From assembly GCA_947455595.1 (NCBI GenBank), contig CANGOP010000018.1, positions 1 to 64,000 on the forward strand: a stretch of DNA of 64,000 bases, given 5' to 3'. The DNA is from Gammaproteobacteria bacterium (GTDB lineage Bacteria > Pseudomonadota > Gammaproteobacteria > Steroidobacterales > Steroidobacteraceae). The translations under genes were made by a program, and so were the position numbers. Under the pieces are notes generated by a model. It was not told where the DNA came from and searched no databases. It worked only from the letters and a program-made list of their open reading frames with translations. Positions 18,372 to 27,188 of this stretch are shown here, piece by piece (the first letter of the stretch is position 1; every line of letters starts with the position of its first letter).

Positions 18372-18848
18372 ATGCAGATTGCCCGCGACGCGGTCGTACT
18401 CATTCACTACACGCTCAAAAATGGTGCCGGCGAAGTACTGGATTCGTCCGCTGGACACGATCCGTTGGCCTACCTGCAAGGGCACGGCAACATCATCCCC
18501 GGTCTTGAGGAAGCGCTCGAAGGCAAGGTTGTCGGGGATAAGGTCCTCGCGACGATCCCGCCTGAAAAGGCCTATGGGGTCAAAGATGCCGGCTTAGTCC
18601 AACAGGTTCCACGCCGCGCGTTTCAGGGCGAAGTGCGGGCAGGCATGCAGTTCACCGCAAGCACGGAAGCCGGCCCACGTACGGTCGTCGTCACTCGCGT
18701 TCAAGGCGATATGGTGACGGTTGACGGGAATCACCCGCTCGCCGGCGAAACTCTGCACTTTGATGTGGAAGTCACCGAAGTTCGCGTGGCAAGCGAGGAA
18801 GAGCTTACGCACGGTCACGTGCACGGCCCGGGTGGCCACCACCACTAA
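18372..18848 (+). CDS. slyD: FKBP-type peptidyl-prolyl isomerase, SlyD type
   Basis: A 158-residue SlyD-like protein. The FKBP domain (VVLIHYTLKNGAGEVLDSS, then GNIIPGLEEALEGKVVGDK) is split by the insert-in-flap chaperone domain (about residues 70-125), with NHPLAGETLHFDVEV closing the fold. The histidine-rich C-terminus (HGHVHGPGGHHH) would bind nickel or zinc, as in SlyD proteins that help hydrogenase or urease maturation. It catalyses proline isomerisation and acts as a cytoplasmic folding chaperone. A strong terminator follows 17 bp after the stop. Confidence 0.95.
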   Translation: MQIARDAVVLIHYTLKNGAGEVLDSSAGHDPLAYLQGHGNIIPGLEEALEGKVVGDKVLATIPPEKAYGVKDAGLVQQVPRRAFQGEVRAGMQFTASTEAGPRTVVVTRVQGDMVTVDGNHPLAGETLHFDVEVTEVRVASEEELTHGHVHGPGGHHH

Positions 18849-18865
18849 TCGGCTCGCCGAAAAGA

Positions 18866-18902
18866 AAAACGCCCGCCGTCGCAACGCGACGGCGGGCGTT
18901 TT
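18866..18902. terminator. strong bidirectional Rho-independent terminator
   Basis: A perfect 17-bp GC-rich stem (arms 18866-18882 and 18886-18902, 3-base loop aac) flanked by A-runs on the left and T-runs on the right. It lies between convergent slyD and ald and should end transcription from both. Confidence 0.93.
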
Positions 18903-18917
18903 CTTTTGCTGCGTCCC

Positions 18918-20027
18918 TTAGGCCGGAACGTACGGGCTGTACGGCAGACCCAGATCCCGAGCCACCGCCTCAAACGTCACGAGACCATCGTGGACGTTAA
19001 GACCCGCCGCGAGACCGGCATCGCGTGCACACGCTTTCTGCCAGCCGAGATCGGCCAGAGCACGCACATAGGGCAGCGTCGCATTGGTGAGCGCGAACGT
19101 CGAGGTGCGGGGAACCGCGCCTGGCATGTTGGTCACGCAATAGTGGATCACGCCGTCGACCACATAGGTCGGCTCCGCGTGCGTCGTAGGACGGCTGGTT
19201 TCAAAGCAACCACCCTGGTCGATGGCGATATCGACCATCACGGCACCGGCCTTCATGGTCTTGACCATCGCATGGGTCACAAGCTTGGGGGCCGCAGCAC
19301 CCGGCACGAGCACAGCGCCAACAACGAGGTCCGCGTCACGCACCAAGTTCTCAATGGCGTCGGCCGTCGAGTACACCGTCTTCAACGTGTTGCCAAACTG
19401 GGCCGACAACTCGCGCAGGCGCTTCACTGAACGGTCCACAACGGTCACGTCCGCCTTGAGGCCGACGGCCATTTCGGCCGCGTGGGTGCCGGACACGCCG
19501 CCACCCAACACGACGACCTTGGCTGGCGCCACGCCTGGCACGCCACCCAGCAGCACGCCAAAACCGCCGTTCGCCTTCTGCAAGGCATCGGCACCCACCT
19601 GGATCGACATACGGCCCGCGACTTCGCTCATCGGCGTCAGCAAGGGCAAGGCGCCGCCTGGCACGGTCACCGTCTCATAGGCGATGCAGGTCGCGCCGGA
19701 CGCCACGAGCGCTTCAGCTTGCGCTTTATCCGCAGCCAAATGGAGGTAGGTGAACAACACCTGCCCGGGCTTCAACATCTTGCATTCCGACGGCTGCGGT
19801 TCCTTAACCTTCACCACCATTTCAGCCCAGTCGAACACCTCAGCAGCCGTCGCCAAAATGCGCGCACCGGCGGTTTCATAGGCGGCATCGGTCATGCCGA
19901 TTCCAGCGCCAGCCTGGGTTTCGACCGCCACTTCGTGGCCGGCAGCAACCAATTCGCGGATGCCTGCCGGGGTGAGCCCGACTCGGTACTCATGGATTTT
20001 GATTTCTTTTGGACAGCCGATACGCAT
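18918..20027 (-). CDS. ald: alanine dehydrogenase
   Basis: A 369-residue NAD-dependent alanine dehydrogenase that interconverts L-alanine and pyruvate plus ammonia. It begins [22 protein letters not shown] (family N-terminus with the substrate-binding Arg). It contains MVVKVKEP with the catalytic Lys, the NAD site [17 protein letters not shown], and the [18 protein letters not shown] motif. The ATG at 20027 is preferred over the adjacent GTG because GAGGGG lies 7 bases upstream. It is divergent from an Lrp-family regulator, the arrangement usual for alanine-responsive control of ald. Confidence 0.96.
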   Translation of the reverse strand: MRIGCPKEIKIHEYRVGLTPAGIRELVAAGHEVAVETQAGAGIGMTDAAYETAGARILATAAEVFDWAEMVVKVKEPQPSECKMLKPGQVLFTYLHLAADKAQAEALVASGATCIAYETVTVPGGALPLLTPMSEVAGRMSIQVGADALQKANGGFGVLLGGVPGVAPAKVVVLGGGVSGTHAAEMAVGLKADVTVVDRSVKRLRELSAQFGNTLKTVYSTADAIENLVRDADLVVGAVLVPGAAAPKLVTHAMVKTMKAGAVMVDIAIDQGGCFETSRPTTHAEPTYVVDGVIHYCVTNMPGAVPRTSTFALTNATLPYVRALADLGWQKACARDAGLAAGLNVHDGLVTFEAVARDLGLPYSPYVPA

Positions 20028-20143
20028 CACAAGACCCCTCTGTATATGAAGCCGTCACTCTAGCGAGGCTTTGGCGGCAGTCCCTTGCCTAATAGAGGCC
20101 AGTCGGGCGAGAATTACGCAAGATTATTTCGTTAAACAAACTT
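20028..20143. promoter_or_regulatory. ald/lrp-family divergent control region
   Basis: This 116-bp spacer separates divergent ald and its likely regulator. Its right third (about 20113-20143) is markedly AT-rich (including aagattatttcgttaaacaa) compared with the GC-rich surroundings, as expected for promoters and Lrp-type binding sites. No single site can be assigned with certainty. Confidence 0.45.
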
Positions 20144-20623
20144 ATGTCGCAATATTCTGCTAGTGATTTGGATCGCTATGACCGAATGATCCTACAGATC
20201 CTCCAACGGGACGGTCGCCTCGCCAACAGTGATCTCGCCTCAAGGGTCAGCTTGTCGGAGTCCGCATGCCTGCGGCGCATGCGCGCTTTGGAGGCCAGCG
20301 GTCTCATCGAGGGCTATACCGCCATCCTCAACCAGCAAAAGGCGGGACTCGGGGTCAACGTCTTCGTCAGCATCACGCTCGAGCGTCAGGAACGCGCCGA
20401 CATGGCTGCATTCGAGGAAGCCGTCCGGTCGGTACCCGAAGTGATGGAGTGTTACCTCATGACCGGTGAATACGACTATTTGCTGCGCGTCGTGGTTGCG
20501 GACACCGCCGACTTTGAACGTTTGCACAGCCGCCATCTGACCAGCCTGCCGCACGTATCCCGCCTTCACTCGAGTTTTGCCCTAAGAACTGTGCAGAAAT
20601 CGCGCGAGTTACCCGTGCGCTGA
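20144..20623 (+). CDS. Lrp/AsnC family transcriptional regulator
   Basis: A 159-residue regulator: an N-terminal winged helix-turn-helix (DRMILQILQRDGRLANSDLASRVSLSESACLRRMRALEASG, residues about 13-53) and a C-terminal RAM/AsnC ligand domain (VPEVMECYLMTGEYDYLLRVV). It begins opposite ald across a short AT-rich gap, so it most likely senses alanine or another amino acid and controls ald. A TPP riboswitch and TonB receptor follow, but they appear to have their own promoter. Confidence 0.92.
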   Translation: MSQYSASDLDRYDRMILQILQRDGRLANSDLASRVSLSESACLRRMRALEASGLIEGYTAILNQQKAGLGVNVFVSITLERQERADMAAFEEAVRSVPEVMECYLMTGEYDYLLRVVVADTADFERLHSRHLTSLPHVSRLHSSFALRTVQKSRELPVR

Positions 20624-20632
20624 ACGATGATT

Positions 20633-20661
20633 TTGCGCCGCACGCAGGACACGTGTAGGCT
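20633..20661 (+). promoter_or_regulatory. possible sigma-70 promoter for the riboswitch transcript
   Basis: TTGCGC and TAGGCT are spaced by 17 bases. Transcription would start near 20668, almost exactly at the 5' end of the TPP aptamer. The -10 box is poor, so this is a position-based guess. Confidence 0.33.
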
Positions 20662-20669
20662 TCGCTCCC

Positions 20670-20757
20670 TTGCTGGGGTGGTCCTTTCGGGCCTGAGACG
20701 CGGATGGTCCGCGAACCCTCTGAACCTGATCCGGGTAATGCCGGCGTAGGAATGCAA
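20670..20757 (+). ncRNA. TPP (thiamine pyrophosphate) riboswitch
   Basis: All conserved parts of the THI-box aptamer are present in order: GGGGTGGTCC, CTGAGA at 20693-20698, a P3 hairpin CGCGGA/TCCGCG (20699-20713), ACCC, then GAACCTGATCCGGGTAATGC and GGCGTAGGAA. A short P1 closes with TTGC (20670-20673) and GCAA (20754-20757). The AGGA of the last conserved element is also the only ribosome binding site, 8 bases before the ATG at 20759, so ligand binding should block translation directly. Known TPP switches turn off thiamine synthesis and uptake genes. Confidence 0.95.
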
Positions 20758-20758
20758 T

Positions 20759-22933
20759 ATGTCGACTTCAATCCGCGCGCGCAGTTGCGTGCGCATTCAA
20801 ACATTGGCGATTGCTCTGTGCGCAATCAACGCCCTGCGTGCGAGCGCAGGCGTCGTTGAGACTGCCACCCCTGGCACGCTGGAACCCGTGGTTGTCACCG
20901 CCACACTGCGCAACGAATCGGATCTCGCGATCGCCTCAAGCGTCACCGTATTGGATAGCGCTCAATTGCAGTCGAGTGGGCAGCAACACCTAGAGGACGT
21001 GCTGTCGCTGGTGCCCAACCTTAACTTCGCCGCCGGCACGAATCGCGCGCGTTACTTTCAGTTGCGCGGCGTCGGCGAACTAGATCAGTACGAAGGAGCC
21101 CCTAACCCATCGATCGGCTTGCTCGTCGATGACATCGACTTTAGTGGGCTAGGCTCTATGGCGACGTTGTTCGACGTGGACCGTGTCGAGATCCTGCGCG
21201 GGCCACAAGGCACCCGCTATGGCGCAAACGCCCTTGCAGGACTGATGTACTTGTCGAGCGCGACGCCTTCCGAAAATTGGGGCGCTCGACTCGAGGCCGG
21301 CCTCGGCGACTATGGCACCCGCTCGGTTGGCGCCGTCATCACCGGACCTGTTTCGGCGCTGGATTCCGCCTTCCGTATCGCAGCGCAGCGGTACACCTCG
21401 GACGGCTTCTATCGAAATGACTTTCTGCAACGCAATGATACCAATGGTCGCGATGAGTCCACGCTTCGTGGCCGTTGGCACTGGGCGCCCTCCTCATCGG
21501 TGACCGTGGATCTATCGTTACTGCATGTGGCCATCAACGATGGTTACGATGCCTTTTCGCCGGAAAACTTGCGCGTGGTTCATTCCGATAAACCAGGCGT
21601 TGATCAACAGCATTCGAACGGTGCTTCCGCACGTGCGGTCTGGAGCGGAGATGATGGCCGCACACTGACGGCTATTGGTACTTGGGCCGACTCCCGCATC
21701 GTGTATGGCTATGACGGCGACTGGGGAAATCCGCAGTACTGGGCTCCCTACGGTTACGATTTTACAGAGATTCAACATCGCCATCGCACGACGCATAGTG
21801 GCGAAGTCCGGTATGCATCCGCCTCGAATTCATCGCTGAGATGGCTCGCCGGCATTTACGCGTTCTCACTAAAAGAGGCGCTGAACGACTTCAACCTCGG
21901 CATCTCAATTGACCCGGTGTATGGCGAATACGACCTGCACACCGTGCTGGATTCCGGCTACCAGTCTCGCAGTATCGCAACGTATGGCGTGCTTGAAGGA
22001 GATATCGGCTCGCGAACTCATTGGTCGCTCGGGCTAAGGGGCGAACACCGGCATTCGGATTATGCTGACGCGCTTGTCGATGCCGTGTACGGCAGTCATG
22101 ATGCACACGCCTTCGCGCCGAGCGACAATCTCGCTGGTGGTCACTTATCGATCAGCCACGAACTGGATACCGCGCACAGCGTGTACATGCAAATTGCCCG
22201 TGGCTATAAAGCCGGCGGCTTCAATCTCAGCCAGGGACTGAGCCCGAGCGAGATCAACTTCAGACCGGAATTCGACTGGAATTTCGAAGCCGGCTACAAG
22301 GCGCGGACCGACCGAGTTAACTTGGCCACTGACGTATTTGTTGTTTCTCGTCAGCAAGCGCAGTTACGCAGTAGTGTCCAGACGGATCCTACCAACCCGA
22401 ATAGCTTCATTTTCTATACGGGCAATGCAGCCTCGGGCCTCGACTACGGAGCAGAAATTGCCGTTAAAGCACATCTGACGGATCGTCTCTCGACCGGTCT
22501 GTCTCTTGGGCTCCTGCACACAAGCTTCCATAATTATGTTCGTATCGGCGACATCGGCGTGACCTCCGTTTCGCGCGAACTACCACATGCGCCCCATACG
22601 AGCGGCAGCGCTCATATTGAGTACCGACTGCCGGCGGGTTGGTATGCGCGCCTTGATGTCAGCGCAATGAGCGCCTTCTATTATGATTTGCCACCCAACG
22701 AGACCCAGTCCGACGGCTATGCGCTTGCTCATGTCCGCTTGGGATATGACACACCACGCTGGTCCGCAGGACTGTATGCACGCAATTTAGCGAATCGAAC
22801 CTATACGACGCGCGGCTTCTATTTTGGACTCGAGCCGCCCGACTACCCCAACAAGCTGTACACACAGTTGGGGGAACCACGGGTCTACGGATTGGAGCTG
22901 AGCGTACGAATCGGCAGCCTTGAGCAACGTTGA
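20759..22933 (+). CDS. TonB-dependent receptor under TPP riboswitch control (likely thiamine uptake)
   Basis: A 724-residue outer-membrane receptor. It has a signal peptide (about residues 1-30), a TonB box LEPVVVTATLR near residues 41-51, a plug domain (LEDVLSLVPNLNF, VDRVEILRGPQGTRYGANALAG) and a 22-strand barrel ending RVYGLELSVRIGSL. The directly upstream TPP riboswitch indicates that the substrate is thiamine, a phosphorylated form, or a thiamine precursor; this is inference from regulation, since receptor sequence does not reveal substrate. It converges on alr with a 3-bp gap. Confidence 0.93.
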   Translation: MSTSIRARSCVRIQTLAIALCAINALRASAGVVETATPGTLEPVVVTATLRNESDLAIASSVTVLDSAQLQSSGQQHLEDVLSLVPNLNFAAGTNRARYFQLRGVGELDQYEGAPNPSIGLLVDDIDFSGLGSMATLFDVDRVEILRGPQGTRYGANALAGLMYLSSATPSENWGARLEAGLGDYGTRSVGAVITGPVSALDSAFRIAAQRYTSDGFYRNDFLQRNDTNGRDESTLRGRWHWAPSSSVTVDLSLLHVAINDGYDAFSPENLRVVHSDKPGVDQQHSNGASARAVWSGDDGRTLTAIGTWADSRIVYGYDGDWGNPQYWAPYGYDFTEIQHRHRTTHSGEVRYASASNSSLRWLAGIYAFSLKEALNDFNLGISIDPVYGEYDLHTVLDSGYQSRSIATYGVLEGDIGSRTHWSLGLRGEHRHSDYADALVDAVYGSHDAHAFAPSDNLAGGHLSISHELDTAHSVYMQIARGYKAGGFNLSQGLSPSEINFRPEFDWNFEAGYKARTDRVNLATDVFVVSRQQAQLRSSVQTDPTNPNSFIFYTGNAASGLDYGAEIAVKAHLTDRLSTGLSLGLLHTSFHNYVRIGDIGVTSVSRELPHAPHTSGSAHIEYRLPAGWYARLDVSAMSAFYYDLPPNETQSDGYALAHVRLGYDTPRWSAGLYARNLANRTYTTRGFYFGLEPPDYPNKLYTQLGEPRVYGLELSVRIGSLEQR

Positions 22934-22936
22934 TCT

Positions 22937-24025
22937 CTAATCCTGGTTGCGGTAGCGACGGGACAGCCGTGTCGAAAGTTGCGTCAGGATTTCGTAGCTC
23001 ACCGTATCAGCTGCTGAAGCCACCTCTTCCAACCGGATGTGGTGGCCCATCAGCTCCGCCTCGTCACCCACTGAGCATCCGTTCTCACCGAGGGATGTCA
23101 CGTCGAGGGTAATCAAGTCCATCGACACTCGCCCAATGATGGGAACCGACTGGCCGTTCAAATGAGCGAATCCCCGATTGCCGAGCGCTCTTGGCAAACC
23201 ATCCGCATAGCCCGCCCCGATCGTGGCAACGATCGAACCGGCCGGTAATCGCACGGTTGCACCGTAACCCACCGATCGGTCCTCGCGGAGTCTTCGGATC
23301 TGTAGGACTCGCGCGGTAAACCGCACAACGGGAGTAACGGGGGATGCCCCTGTCAGTTGGGGTCGCCCGCCGTAAAGCGCGAGACCAGGACGCACGACGT
23401 CGCCGCGATAGGCGGGGCCGAGCCAGATGCCGGCTGAATTACCGATGCTCGTAGCCACACCGGCAAAGTGACGACACACCCGTGTAAACCGCTCAATCTG
23501 CGCGGGATTCAGTGGGTGCGCCGGCTCGTCCGCGCAGGCCAAGTGAGTCATCACCAGCTCGAGACGGCAGCGTGTCCAAACGGCCTGCGCGGCCAGCCGG
23601 TCTACCTCCTCAGGATCGAGACCCACACGCGTCATCCCGGTGTCGACCTGCAATGCAGCCGGCGATTCAGGCGCCTCGTGAACCCATTCTTCGACTTCTT
23701 CCGGCGTATTCAAGACAGGAATAAGATCCGCCGCACGACACTCGGCGACGGCGCCGCCTGCGCCTTCCAGCACATAGATCCGTGCCAGCGGCACGATGCC
23801 CCGCAGTTCGAGCCCTTCGGCTAACGACGAGATGAAAAATTCCGCGCAGCCCTCGCGTGCGAGCCGTCTTGCCACCGGACCGATACCCAGCCCATACGCA
23901 TCAGCTTTCAAGACAGCCGCAACTCTCGCAGGCTGCGCCACGGCGAGAATCGTCCGGTAATTCTCGGCCAGGGCCTCCAGATCCACGTCCAGAACCGCTG
24001 GGGTCATCATTTCCGTCATCACCAC
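22937..24025 (-). CDS. alr: alanine racemase
   Basis: A 362-residue fold-type III PLP enzyme that interconverts L- and D-alanine for peptidoglycan or D-alanine breakdown. The PLP-binding lysine is Lys40 in AAVLKADAYGLG. The second catalytic residue is the Tyr in the SVGYGATVRLPAG region of the C-terminal beta domain, and VSMDLITLDVT is also typical. The start is the GTG at 24025, with AAGGA 7 bases upstream; an ATG two codons later is too far from it. Near ald and its regulator, it may serve alanine use as well as wall synthesis. Confidence 0.95.
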   Translation of the reverse strand: MVMTEMMTPAVLDVDLEALAENYRTILAVAQPARVAAVLKADAYGLGIGPVARRLAREGCAEFFISSLAEGLELRGIVPLARIYVLEGAGGAVAECRAADLIPVLNTPEEVEEWVHEAPESPAALQVDTGMTRVGLDPEEVDRLAAQAVWTRCRLELVMTHLACADEPAHPLNPAQIERFTRVCRHFAGVATSIGNSAGIWLGPAYRGDVVRPGLALYGGRPQLTGASPVTPVVRFTARVLQIRRLREDRSVGYGATVRLPAGSIVATIGAGYADGLPRALGNRGFAHLNGQSVPIIGRVSMDLITLDVTSLGENGCSVGDEAELMGHHIRLEEVASAADTVSYEILTQLSTRLSRRYRNQD

Positions 24026-24155
24026 CGCAGGATCCTTCTCTCAAGGACTCAAAGGTCAGCAGTTTACGGGCACGAAACTACCCTCGCGAGGCCGCTTCTG
24101 CGAATCGCCGCGGTCTGCTAGCGTGTACGCCTGCGACAGACGTTTGGAGACGCTG

Positions 24156-24539
24156 ATGAATGCCCCACACGAACCCAGTTTTGATACTCAGGATGTCTAC
24201 CGTGAAGATGTCTATACCGATCGGCGCGTTGGCACTCTGCGAGTTCTGACACCGGTGACGCCCGAGGGTCAGCCAGATATGACCCGGCCCACCGTATACG
24301 TCGGCCAAATTTCGGTCTCCACGCCAATGGGCACTCTGCCCATCAGTTTCGAAGTCGACGGGGCCACCACACTGTCCGCAGCTATCGCCGGTTTCGGCGC
24401 AGGCGCCCAGAAGGCCATGGACGACACCATGAGAGAGTTGCAGCAGATGCGACGCGAAGCGGCCTCGCAGATCGTGATCCCGGAAGCAGGCGGTGGCGCG
24501 ATGGGTGGCGGTGGCGGAGGACGAATTCGGATGCCTTGA
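24156..24539 (+). CDS. hypothetical protein upstream of modB
   Basis: A 127-residue cytoplasmic-looking protein I do not recognise. It has an acidic N-terminus, a beta-rich middle (VYVGQISVSTPMGTLPISFEVDG), a charged helix (MDDTMRELQQMRREAASQI) and a glycine-rich tail GGGAMGGGGGGRIRMP. No signal peptide or membrane span is seen. The ATG at 24156 has GGAG 6 bases upstream. Its stop is 14 bp before modB, so it is probably co-transcribed with modBC, but it is not ModA and has no known link to molybdate. Confidence 0.7.
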   Translation: MNAPHEPSFDTQDVYREDVYTDRRVGTLRVLTPVTPEGQPDMTRPTVYVGQISVSTPMGTLPISFEVDGATTLSAAIAGFGAGAQKAMDDTMRELQQMRREAASQIVIPEAGGGAMGGGGGGRIRMP

Positions 24540-24553
24540 AGGGGCGAGTCGCC

Positions 24554-25243
24554 ATGCTGACTCCAGAGGAAGTCGATGCACTCAGATTGAGCGTCATCGT
24601 CGCCACCAGCAGTGTGCTGGTCACCCTGCCCATCGCTGTGCTCTTGGCTTGGCTGTTGGTGCGTGGTCGTTTCACGGGCAGGTGGCTGATTGACGCCGCC
24701 GTGCATCTCCCGTTGGTACTGCCACCCGTGGTAGTAGGCTACCTGCTTCTGTTGTTGCTCGGCGTTCGCGGGCCCTTGGGTCATTGGCTGTACACCACGT
24801 TCGACCTACGCCTTGCCTTCACGACCAGTGGTGCGATTATCGCTACGGCGGTGATGACCTTGCCGCTTGTCGTACGCGCCGTCCGTCTTGCACTCGAGGG
24901 CATTGACCCAGGGCTCGAGGAGGCCGCGCGTACACTCGGCGCAGGCCCCTTCGATCGCGCTCTGTCCATCACCTTACCGTTAATGCTGCCAGGCATTCTG
25001 GCTGGCGCGATCACCGCCTTCGCAGCGGGACTCGGGGAATTTGGCGCCGTCATCACTTTCGCCAGCAACATCCCCGGCGAGACCCGAACGTTACCCTTGG
25101 CGCTCTATACGGCCTTGCAATCCCCGACGGGAGACGCCAGCGCGTGGCGCCTCGCGGTCCTATCGTTAGGCCTCGGAGCCCTCGGACTCACCGCCGCGGA
25201 ATTGCTTGCGCGGTTGATGCGCCGCCGCCTAGGGCGTGGCTGA
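24554..25243 (+). CDS. modB: molybdate ABC transporter permease
   Basis: A 229-residue permease with about five membrane helices and the binding-protein-dependent EAA loop (LEEAARTLGAGPFDRALSITLPLMLPG). It carries FAAGLGEFGAVITFASNIPGETRTLPLALY, which is characteristic of ModB/CysTW-type permeases. It would form the membrane channel for molybdate import with ModC. The ATG at 24554 is preferred to an upstream TTG because AAGGGG precedes it by 9 bases. No modA-like gene lies within 10 kb on either side. Confidence 0.92.
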   Translation: MLTPEEVDALRLSVIVATSSVLVTLPIAVLLAWLLVRGRFTGRWLIDAAVHLPLVLPPVVVGYLLLLLLGVRGPLGHWLYTTFDLRLAFTTSGAIIATAVMTLPLVVRAVRLALEGIDPGLEEAARTLGAGPFDRALSITLPLMLPGILAGAITAFAAGLGEFGAVITFASNIPGETRTLPLALYTALQSPTGDASAWRLAVLSLGLGALGLTAAELLARLMRRRLGRG

Positions 25244-26352
25244 TGCTGAAACTCAACATCCGTATTGAGCGCGGCGTCTTTGGCTTGGACGCCAACCTTG
25301 TGATTCCAACACCCGGCGTTACCGCCCTCTTCGGACCATCTGGCGCCGGCAAGACCACGTTGGCACATGCCGTCGCAGGCCTGGTAACCGCAACGGGTAC
25401 CATCGTTTTGGATGGTGAAACCTTACTCGATACACAACGCGGGATTTGCGTACCTGTCGAGCAACGCGCCATCGGCTGCGTCTTTCAGGATGCCCGACTA
25501 TTTCCACACCTGACCGTAGCCGGCAATCTCGATTACGGGCTACGCCGGCAGCGCAGAGTTGTCTACGCGCAGCGTGATGAGGTGATTGCTCTGCTCGGGC
25601 TATCGTCGCTGCTAGCCCGGCTACCCCATCAACTGTCCGGTGGAGAACGTCAACGTGTGGCACTCGGCAGAGCATTGCTCGGACAACCCCGCTTATTGGT
25701 CTTAGACGAGCCGCTCGCCTCCATCGATGCAGCGCGGCGCGAAGAAGTCTTGCCGTATCTGGAAATCCTGAGAGACCGCTTCTGTGTTCCGATGCTCTAC
25801 GTAAGTCACCAGTACGAAGAAGTCTTGCGCCTCGCTGCTCAAGTCGTATTGATGGATCGTGGACAGATCGTGGCGACCGATACGCCGGCGGCCTTAAGCC
25901 TTTCTAGCGCACTGCGATCCCGCGTTGGTACGGGTGGCGTCGGCGCTGTGATCGAAACGGAGGTCGTCTCCAAGAATGAGACAGAAGGTCTCATTACCGT
26001 CCTACTGGGCGGCCATGCATTGCGCCTGACTGCGAGTGCCGATGCGGTCGGAACCCACTTGCGACTGCATGTCCTCGCCAGTGACGTCATGCTAGCGACC
26101 GAGCGCCCACAGGGCCTGTCCGTGCGCAATGCCCTGCCCGGCAAAATTGAGGATCTCGAAGCCGAGGAGAACGGGATGGTCCTCGCAACTGTCGCGATCG
26201 GTAGCGACCGACTTCTGGCTCGAATCACGCGATCCGCCGTCGACGATTTAGCATTGGCAACCGGTCTACCGATTTGGGCTTTGGTGAAAGCCGCGTCGTT
26301 AAATCAGGGACTGTACAGACCGACTTCAGCCGCAAACCCGGCAGCCCCCTAA
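25243..26352 (+). CDS. modC: molybdate ABC transporter ATP-binding protein
   Basis: A 369-residue ATPase: Walker A GPSGAGKTT, Q-loop CVFQDARLFPHLTV, signature LSGGERQRVALGRAL, Walker B LLVLDEPLASID, H-loop YVSHQYEE. A C-terminal Mop/TOBE domain (about residues 295-355, including NALPGKIEDLE) senses oxyanion. The F-Q-D-A-R-L-F-P-H pattern and Mop domain separate ModC from other importer ATPases. Its ATG shares the last base of the modB stop (TGATG), so the two are coupled. Confidence 0.94.
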   Translation: MLKLNIRIERGVFGLDANLVIPTPGVTALFGPSGAGKTTLAHAVAGLVTATGTIVLDGETLLDTQRGICVPVEQRAIGCVFQDARLFPHLTVAGNLDYGLRRQRRVVYAQRDEVIALLGLSSLLARLPHQLSGGERQRVALGRALLGQPRLLVLDEPLASIDAARREEVLPYLEILRDRFCVPMLYVSHQYEEVLRLAAQVVLMDRGQIVATDTPAALSLSSALRSRVGTGGVGAVIETEVVSKNETEGLITVLLGGHALRLTASADAVGTHLRLHVLASDVMLATERPQGLSVRNALPGKIEDLEAEENGMVLATVAIGSDRLLARITRSAVDDLALATGLPIWALVKAASLNQGLYRPTSAANPAAP

Positions 26353-26369
26353 TCAGACGAGCCAAAAAG

Positions 26370-26393
26370 AAAGGGCCGCGTAAGCGGCCCTTT
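26370..26393. terminator. bidirectional terminator between modC and RRM gene
   Basis: A perfect 10-bp stem (aaagggccgc / gcggcccttt) with loop gtaa, preceded by an A-rich run on the left. It separates convergent genes and should stop transcription from both sides. Confidence 0.85.
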
Positions 26394-26435
26394 CTCGTGC
26401 GTCATCTGGTGCGACTGGAACCAGTCGCGATCAGA

Positions 26436-26837
26436 TTACCAGCGGCCACCGCCGCCGCCGCCGCCGCCGTAGCCGCCGCCACCGCCGCCGCCGCCATCAC
26501 GGCCGCCACGGAAACCGCCGCCGCCACCGCCGCTGCGGAAGCCGCCGCCGCCACCGCCGCTACGGAAGCCACCGCCACCGCCGCCGCCGCCACCGGTGCG
26601 CTCCTGCGCCTCGTTGACGCGAAGCGGACGACCGCCCATGTTCTGGCCGTTCAGCGTCGCGATCGCGCGCTGCGCGTCAGCGCTCGGCATTTCGACGAAG
26701 CCGAAGCCGCGAGGACGGCCGGTTTCACGGTCGTTGATCAGGGCAACGGAGTCTACCTTGCCGTGCTGCTCGAACAGCTGGCGAACGGCAGCCTCGTCGG
26801 CCGAGAACGGCAGGTTGCCCACATAAATCTTGGTCAT
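26436..26837 (-). CDS. glycine-rich RNA-binding protein with one RRM domain
   Basis: A 133-residue protein. Residues 1-80 form an RRM with RNP2 (KIYVGNLPF) and RNP1 (RGFGFVEM). Residues 82-133 are almost all glycine with FRSG, FRGGRDG and GYGG interruptions, ending GGRW. Such proteins bind single-stranded RNA and act in cold or stress adaptation. The ATG at 26837 starts exactly at the RRM; the longer frame upstream has no similarity. The GC-rich tail makes long spurious alanine-rich ORFs on the opposite strand. Confidence 0.93.
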   Translation of the reverse strand: MTKIYVGNLPFSADEAAVRQLFEQHGKVDSVALINDRETGRPRGFGFVEMPSADAQRAIATLNGQNMGGRPLRVNEAQERTGGGGGGGGGFRSGGGGGGFRSGGGGGGFRGGRDGGGGGGGGYGGGGGGGGRW

Positions 26838-27188
26838 TGATGCAATCACTCTCTGAGAAAGGTCCCGCGGTGGGTTATTAAGTCCACTACAACGAAACCG
26901 ACAATCAATGCGGGCACCCGAACTGAAACAAGCGGCCGAAGCCTCAAGTTCCGGTGCAGCGTGCGCCGCCACCCTGGATCGGAAACCCTTCGCTTCAGTG
27001 ACTGCGCCGTTACGGAGAACCCGGACGGCCTAGGACAGAAAACGATGAAGAGACACGAACCTTCCATTAAGGTACCCCATCCAGTACAAGAAAGCCACCC
27101 CACCACCCGATAACGTTGCGGAGGTCGCATTTGGAACAGGCGGGACGCTCAGGAATGGCAACATCAGGGCCGTCTCCGGAGCCTAACG
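26838..27188. promoter_or_regulatory. 351-bp intergenic region between RRM gene and glpD
   Basis: No gene is convincing here; the one ORF on the minus strand (26846-27130) lacks family features and a ribosome binding site. The region must hold the divergent promoters of the RRM gene and glpD. The length would allow a long 5' leader on the RRM mRNA, as in cold-shock genes, but I see no defined structure. Confidence 0.4.

Noticed and set aside
26274-26840. Plus-strand ORF rich in alanine opposite the RRM gene
   Set aside because: It is the complement of glycine codons in the RRM protein's tail; no ribosome binding site and no family motif.
26846-27130. Minus-strand ORF between RRM gene and glpD
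   Set aside because: No family similarity and no ribosome binding site; it looks like a chance open frame in GC-rich spacer.
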